The notes under the pieces were generated by a model, which saw nothing but the letters and a program-made list of their open reading frames with translations, was not told the origin of the DNA and did no database searches. This document shows, in pieces, positions 58,301-64,000 of a stretch of 64,000 nt of DNA; position 1 is the stretch's first letter; each line of letters begins with the position of its first letter. Location of the stretch: assembly GCF_042453785.1 (NCBI RefSeq), contig NC_091677.1, positions 5,675,501-5,739,500 of the forward strand, given 5' to 3'. A program made the translations under genes and the position numbers. This DNA is from Malus domestica. Its lineage: Eukaryota > Streptophyta > Magnoliopsida > Rosales > Rosaceae.

Positions 58301-60327
58301 TCTCCTACTTCCCTAGGGTGTAAGGAGGGCAATATATTATCTAGATTCTGTGGTTTTCTGGGAATATCTATTCCTTGATCACAATATCAATATTTGAGTG
58401 TGAGTGTTAGCCTTAAATTTCAACAATGATAACAGTCAATAGGTCTTCGGAAGAAATAAAATATTTACACGAGCATTGTCAATTGCGTTAATGCTATTAA
58501 TAGATTTACCCTCTTTTTCTACCTGTTATTATCTCTCAATCTTATTTTGTTGCGTCTTCCTTTTTAGATGGGTCAAACCATTTTACAGAGTAAGGAGGAC
58601 TTTATAATTGTCGACATGCAGTATGTTTGCACACACTGTCATGAAGCAATATTATCTGGACGACGCTGGTCTTGTGGTCAGTGCAAAAGTTTTCACCTCT
58701 GTGGAAGGTAATGAATCACTCTGAAGTCTCTCCTTCTCTTCCAAACTTTTTATGTCTCCTTTAATAAGAATGTTCTCATTGAAATGTAGTATTGTTCATC
58801 CTTCTTAGTTACCTGATATCTTATTTCCCAACAAGGAATGAGTGGGATGAGCACTACTACATAATTGATGTGTACCGTTTTATCTCTATTTACTTTTTGA
58901 ATGTATATGTTGCAGATGCCATGACGCTGAGCGCAAAAATTGTGGACAGGACATTCACATCTCCATTAACATGGAACGACATGTGCTTTCTCAGGTGAAC
59001 TTTAAACCTTATGAGCTCTATGGTATTCTTGTCCCTGTAGCAATGCATATCTGCAGACATGATTAGCCTTCCCAGTAGATAACTAAGCGAGTGGCAAAGG
59101 AAACATAAAAGTTTATACCAGTCAACTAGTGTTAACATCTACCAAGCTTAAAATAATATGAACTGGCCTAGGTACCAGTTTTACCAAATGCATTGTAGAT
59201 TTAAATATATGCTCCTGTTAATGATTAGAGTGACATATTTGTACTTATAACAATTAAATCTGATTAATTCGTATGACTTTTGCTCTTTTCCAGGTTGTGG
59301 TGGAGGATATGCTTTCTGACACTAAGGACGAAGATGTTATTTCAAACAACAATTTACTTGAGAATAGGCATAGTTTCTTGAGCTTGTGTGAGAAAAAACA
59401 TTATCAGTTTGGCACACTTCGTCGGGCCAAGTATTCCTCAAAAATGATTCTGCATCATCTCCATAATGCTACTGCGCTAACTTCTGGGAACACATGCAGT
59501 CTTTGCCATAAGGATGCTGTGATTGATCAGAGATGGGTGTGTGAAATGTGCCCAGAGTTTGATGCTTGTGCAACATGCTATCGAGAGAAAGGAAGCTCTT
59601 GTCATATTCATAAGTTGACTGAAAGTTCTCCCTCAGCTAGCCATAGCCGTACGACAGAGAGTCAACAGGCACCGAAAAAAGGATTTCTGGTATAAAAGTT
59701 ATAATTTTTAATATTTCAACATTTCTTCGGATTTGCATGTAGTAGTTTTCATTTTTTCTCATGATAATAATATTATTAAAAATAATGATAAAGATAATAT
59801 TCATCATTCCTTCTTTGCAAATAGTAATTTTAGTTAGCCAAAGGAAAAGTTGCACTGTGCGTGCGTGTGTACATGTTTTTGGAGATGTTCAGTTTCTTTC
59901 TCAGGTCATTATGCTTTGATTAGACTTATAGCGTAAACATGTGGTGCAGATAAGGGAACTGCTGGATGTTTTACAGCATGCAACTACATGTTACCCAACC
60001 AAGAGTCAGCCTTGCTTTTACCCAAACTGCCTCCAAATGAAGAAGCTAATCTACCATGCAGTCAAGTGCACAGTTCGGGCTTCAGGAGGTTGTCAGTTCT
60101 GTAAGAAGGCATGGTCTGGATTGATTTTGCATTCGATAAACTGTAGAAAACCAAATTGTACCACACCGCGTTGCATGTGAGTAATCTTTGCATTTAGCCA
60201 CCACCCCCTCCACACAAAAAGGGGTCTTGCTTTTTTCGTTTTCATTATCTGCATTACCATAATTGCTCTATTTTTTGGCTGAAGGGATCTGAGGAAGTAT
60301 GCAGAAGAGCGTCGGCTGAAGAATTAG
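52371..60327 (+). CDS. HAC: CBP/p300-type histone acetyltransferase (HAC family)
   Basis: Sixteen coding exons: 52371-52588, 52697-52799, 53116-53308, 53401-53631, 54163-55661, 55780-56061, 56145-56423, 56974-57102, 57226-57426, 57526-57668, 57772-58072, 58568-58707, 58916-58994, 59294-59689, 59950-60176, 60285-60327. They sum to 4464 nt, or 1487 residues, shorter than Arabidopsis HAC1 (about 1700). The N-terminus is low-complexity with a threefold 100-residue repeat (305-604). Then come [14 protein letters not shown], the Cys-rich pre-PHD ([18 protein letters not shown]) and the PHD finger ([15 protein letters not shown], about 843). The KAT11 acetyltransferase core spans about 936-1190 ([77 protein letters not shown]). 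Two ZZ fingers start at about 1214 and 1333, and a TAZ finger ends the protein (about 1399-1480). It acetylates histones in the nucleus as a coactivator. The usual N-terminal TAZ1 finger is not visible. Confidence 0.93.
54331..55230. repeat. Three 300-bp (100-codon) in-frame tandem repeats in the HAC gene
   Basis: GCAATCTTG plus CTCCCAG-like sequence starts at 54341, 54641 and 54941, an exact 300-bp period. At protein level each unit has SCSQ-IK--HN-K, QSHG--QYA, DLLP/DMLPSS--LK--NK, LAPSVVQ and LQQ-S-SP. All lie in exon 5 of the coding sequence and keep frame. The [13 protein letters not shown] core resembles a short conserved segment (SLKRLK) of HAC1 that occurs once there. Confidence 0.93.
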
Positions 60328-60991
60328 TCAGGTAGTGAGCAGTGAAGGTTGCTAAGAGTTGATAGTCTAAAGTGTACAGAATAGGGCAGGATTGTCAACA
60401 GCAGCAGCCTAATGTATAGAAAGTTGAGCAGCAGGACAACTTCCAGCGTTAAGTATTGCAGCGCTCAACGATGTTGTCAAATAAAAACACAGTAAAATCT
60501 GAGTCTAGTACCAACCCCATGTATACAAACTTTGTGGCATTCCTTCAGACGGGTTGTGATTCGAGGGGTTGGTACGGTTCCAATACAAAATAGGCTTAGA
60601 AAAGGTATGCTTTTGATAACTGGTTAAGGCTCTTTCTGCAGTCCTTACCCCTTCCCTGAACAGAGTAGTTTTCGTGGACGTCGGTAGACGAGCACATGTT
60701 TAGAATTGGTAAATCAGAACCTCTAGTTTGAGGCAATGACAGTTTTTATGTGTTCTTCTCGTTCTTTAGGTTTCTGATGTAATCTTCCGGTGACTTGATC
60801 ATTTATGTACTTGCACATGTAAATTCAATGTCGTTTATTAGTTTTACCAGAAAGAGCTTTGTTGTGATGTGTCTTCTCTGTGCTGTAGTTTTTTTAAGGA
60901 GGATTTGAGCTTGGAATCTCTTGTTTGTCAATCAGCCAATACTTCTGCGAGAATGACTCGAAAACAAGATAATTTTTCATTAAACTGTTGA
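60328..60991. other. HAC 3' flank
   Basis: Probable 3' UTR and spacer up to the hAT-like element. No gene is seen. Confidence 0.5.
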
Positions 60992-60999
60992 GCGTCGAG

Positions 61000-62758
61000 C
61001 AATGTATTAGAAGGCCGAGGCGTGGATGAGGCATCCGAGGGGTAGCCTCATCTTAAATTTTTTTAATGTATATGTTTTATATATTATACATATAATTGTA
61101 TAAAAAATAATATTTTGTATAATAAACATCCATTCTCAATTTACCATTCTCTACTTTGTACCTATTTGTAGCTGTATCTATTGTTAGTGTGCTTTTGCTC
61201 TTGAAATGCATTGCTACTTTAATGTGTTGTATGGTCTGAATATGCTTCCTATTTTTGGTACTGATTGCCATCTGCTGCTCGGTGAAGTCGAAAATGCAAA
61301 GCAGTACATGGTGTTTATGTAGTTTTGTGTTCCGAATTAGTAAAGGTGTATGTTTTATGTCATAATGTTACAATGTTGTTTATATAGTTTTATATATTTT
61401 AGTATTATATTGATCATAACCTTTGTATCTACCTTAAGAGCAGTTCCACCGTGGGAAAGCCCCCCCCCAGGGCTATCCATTTTGTAATCTACCTAGTGAA
61501 CAGTAATTGCCTTTAATGAACAATAATTATCTTTTGCATCTTCACCCTTACACTTGAATAGCCCTGGCAATAGGTAAATAAAATAATAGTACTTTTTGCA
61601 TCTTGCTTGGAATTTCCTGTGCACTCTCCACTCCCTCATGTCACTCCCTCTCTTTCCACTCATCTTTCTCACTTCTCTCTATTTTTCTGAAGTTCCTCTC
61701 TCTCTCTCTCTCTCTCTCTAAGCTCTCGACACTCTCGCTCTCTCTAGAGCTCTGAGAGCTCTCACCCACTTTCCTCTTCGAAAATTAAACAAATCAAACC
61801 CCAAAACCATGAAACCTTAATCTTTGGGACTAAATGATCCTAGCTATACCGTTGCATGCATCATCAGACCATCACGGTGTAAACCACCATTAAAGCCGAG
61901 AGCTTCAAGATCTAAAACTCGAACCCATGTGAGGTTCTCTATGCAAATCTTGTTTCATTATGTCTTAATGTTGCTTGGGACAAGATTTGTGATATTTTTC
62001 CAGTTCGAAACCAGAGGTTTAACCCCCTGCAATTTCTCTGAAACCTTGCCTAGTTTTTGGTCACCTCCTCGAAGCAAACTCCGGCAAGTTTGTGGGTTCT
62101 GGAGCTCTTCCTCAGTTTGAATCCATTCCATGTACTTACATGCCTCTTTGCATGTGAAAATTAGTTGGAAATTACTAAGGTTTGACATGCATGCATACTG
62201 TTTTTCCCCATTTCCAGAATCCGGCAAAGAAACCCAGCCCTTGCAGGCCATTTTCCGGCAATAAAAAAGTGGCTGACGTCTGGGCGACGGCAACCTTACG
62301 TCACGTTGCCTTCGGGCTCTCGGGCTGGCAACTTATGTCGGGCCTCTCCCTTGGCCCTGCTTGGGCTCCATCGCTAGCACACGCTGGGCTTACTTGCTCG
62401 GGCTCTCTGCCATTGTTCCCAGGCCTGTCCCTCGGGCTCCAGCACACGCTGGAGCTGCTCTATCCAATATTAAGTATTCGCCAGTAAGATCATCACACAC
62501 AAACTATATAAAAAAATAAAATACAAAAAAATCAAAAAATAAAAATCGCAGAAACCCTAACCTTTAAAATTGTGATTTTTTTTAATAAAAAAAAAAAAGA
62601 CAAACAAGGTGCCTGGATGCCTTGAGGTGCGCCTCCGTCGCCTCGGTGTCTATGGCGAAGCCTTCCATCCATTCCCTCAAAACAAAGTGGCGGGAGCATT
62701 GACGACCAACCTTAGAGGACGCTTAGGCGAGCCCTGAGGCGAGCCTTCTAAAACACTG
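61000..62758. mobile_element. Non-autonomous hAT-like DNA element
   Basis: The left end CAATGTATTAGAAGGC and the reverse complement of the right end, CAGTGTTTTAGAAGGC, match at 14 of 16. Eight-base flanks GCGTCGAG (60992-60999) and GCGTTAAG (62759-62766) match at 6 of 8. CAGTG-type ends, an 8-bp target duplication and G/C-rich subterminal motifs (GGCCGAGGCG, GCGCCTCC, GCTTAGGCGAGC) are hAT hallmarks. No transposase frame is present. The interior may hold a second element (61437-62461). Confidence 0.65.
61437..62461. mobile_element. Possible nested TIR element
   Basis: The left end AGAGCAGTTCCACCGTG and the reverse complement of the right end, AGAGCAGCTCCAGCGTG, match at 15 of 17. The interior includes a CT microsatellite (about 61694-61720), a leader-like stretch, and a GC-rich region with repeated CTCGGGCT and CTTGGGCT phrases. 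I found no target duplication. It may be a captured gene fragment between inverted repeats, or simply part of the outer hAT element. Confidence 0.4.
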
Positions 62759-62957
62759 GCGTTAAGATATAAACGTTGGTTGTGACTAGAAGCTCCCGAA
62801 CAATAATCTTAGTCTATAATTCGTGAAAAAATTTAGTTAAATAAAAATAAAAATGACAAAGAATATCCTGAAATTTTGTCAAATTATTTCGGCTCGTTGT
62901 TTATCAAATCGGGGTATTTTGATATTTTTTTTTTCTTTTAACGGAAGTTTTTCACAT
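62462..62957. other. hAT right part and spacer
   Basis: The right arm of the hAT-like element (to 62758) followed by about 200 bp of AT-rich spacer before the LINE. No gene is seen. Confidence 0.45.
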
Positions 62958-64000
62958 AACTCCGCCTATGTAAGTTTATCTTACATTGCCGGTCCCAAGC
63001 CCGGGTAAAGGAGGAGGGGGAGGGCGTCAGGTAGTCGACAGCCGGCACTCCACAGTTACGTCGAATCTTTATGAAAATGAATTCAGAACGAAATCGCGCT
63101 AAAGCTAGGGCGTCACCCGTAAGTGGCGCGCTGTGTGGCCCGAGCACAGTGATAAGTGAGCAAGGGTAGTTGTATCTCCATAGGCACTCAGATGCAGTGT
63201 TAAATGAGCAAGGGGGCCATAAAAAACTTCTTTTCGAACGACTCCACTCAAAGTTGTTTGGGAGCATATGCACCTATCAACTTTACACGGGACACACAAA
63301 AGAAGTACTTTGATTCCATTGGACGGGGGAGGGTGAAGAAGCTAGGACAGAAGGGTAGAGTTCAGGAGAGTAGAATGCGTTTAGGAACATGGAATATAGG
63401 AACCTTAACGGGAAAATCTATGGAAGTAGTGGAAGTTATGGTGAGGAGAAGGATAAATATTATGTGCCTACAAGAAACTAAGTGGGTTGGTCTTAAGGCA
63501 AAGGATCTAGAAAACTCAAGGTTTAAACTTTGGTACTCAGGCACAAATAGAACGAGAAACGGTGTTGGCATCATCGTGGACAAGACCTTGACACAAGATG
63601 TTGTAGATGTCAAGAGGGTAGGAGATAGAATCATGGCAATCAAGATTGTAATAGGACAAGAACTTATCAATGTGAGGAATGTTGTAAAGCCTTATACAAG
63701 GATAGGACCGATGAAAATGGTGAAAGGTATAGAAAAGCGAAGAAAGAGGCGAAGAAAGCTGTGAGAGAAGCTAAGTTAGCGGCTTATGACAATATGTATA
63801 AGCGACTAGATACCAAAGAAGGAGAGTTGGATATCTATAAACTAGCTAGAGCAAGGGAAAAGAAGACAAGGGACCTAAACCAAGTGAGGTGCATCAAGGA
63901 TGAGGATGGAAAGGTTCTTGCTACAGAGAACGCGGTTAAAGATAGATGGAAAGGTTATTTTCATAATCTTTTCAATGAAGGACATGAAATGAGTGCTTCT
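62958..64000 (+). mobile_element. RTE LINE copy C, 5' part, internally deleted, runs off the window
   Basis: It starts AACTCCGCCTATGT, the same 5' end as LINE B read on the minus strand from 16857. The endonuclease region is present ([20 protein letters not shown], up to GQELINV). At about 63677 sequence jumps to a segment about 700 bp further along in copy B (GAATGTTGTAAAGCC). The join shifts the frame, so the endonuclease and reverse transcriptase parts are no longer in one ORF. Later parts ([20 protein letters not shown]) are well preserved. It has decayed from an autonomous LINE. Confidence 0.88.

Overview
The window is plant nuclear DNA: intron-rich genes with GT..AG junctions, land-plant gene families, and many plant transposons. 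The gene set and repeat families (a 5S-bearing Cassandra LTR, an RTE-type LINE, and a repeat-rich non-autonomous retroelement with a coiled-coil ORF) fit a woody Rosaceae genome such as apple or pear. That species call is inference from memory, not a search.

Layout, left to right. (1) 1-402 is the 3' end of a glycoside hydrolase family 81 endo-beta-glucanase gene. (2) 403-5914 is intergenic and packed with small elements: three MITEs (two with clear 9-bp target duplications), a SINE and a Cassandra solo LTR. A weak minus-strand acidic ORF lies near 1 kb. (3) 5915-18658 is a complete PERK receptor-like kinase gene in eight exons. Its third intron is swollen to 8.9 kb by a composite LINE/retroelement block bounded by a 20-bp target duplication. 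(4) 20308-23658 is a nine-exon TMEM33/Pom33-type membrane protein gene. (5) 24733-26960 is a 2.2-kb solo LTR. (6) 27451-36086 is an isoprenylcysteine methylesterase (ICME-like) gene in 11 exons. It has an in-frame TAG in exon 7 and a very young full-length Ty1/copia element 7 nt inside intron 8. (7) 38171-42758 is a nine-exon ZCCHC8-type zinc-knuckle/PSP protein gene. (8) 43562-50736 is an old, decayed Ty1/copia element with a nested solo LTR. (9) 52371-60327 is a 16-coding-exon CBP/p300-type histone acetyltransferase (HAC) gene with a threefold 100-residue repeat and no visible TAZ1 finger. (10) 61000-62758 is a hAT-like non-autonomous element. (11) From 62958 to the window end is another RTE LINE copy with an internal deletion.

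The host genes are unrelated single-copy housekeeping or signalling loci. I see no operon-like cooperation and no convincing undescribed biological system. The interest lies in structure: a disabled ICME locus, a recombinant LINE block in the PERK intron, a 35-nt LINE micro-insertion, a duplicated splice donor in the ZCCHC8 gene, and in-frame repeat expansion in the HAC gene. Exon boundaries were read by eye from reading frame, GT/AG sites and family knowledge. In all five multi-exon genes the summed exon lengths are divisible by three.
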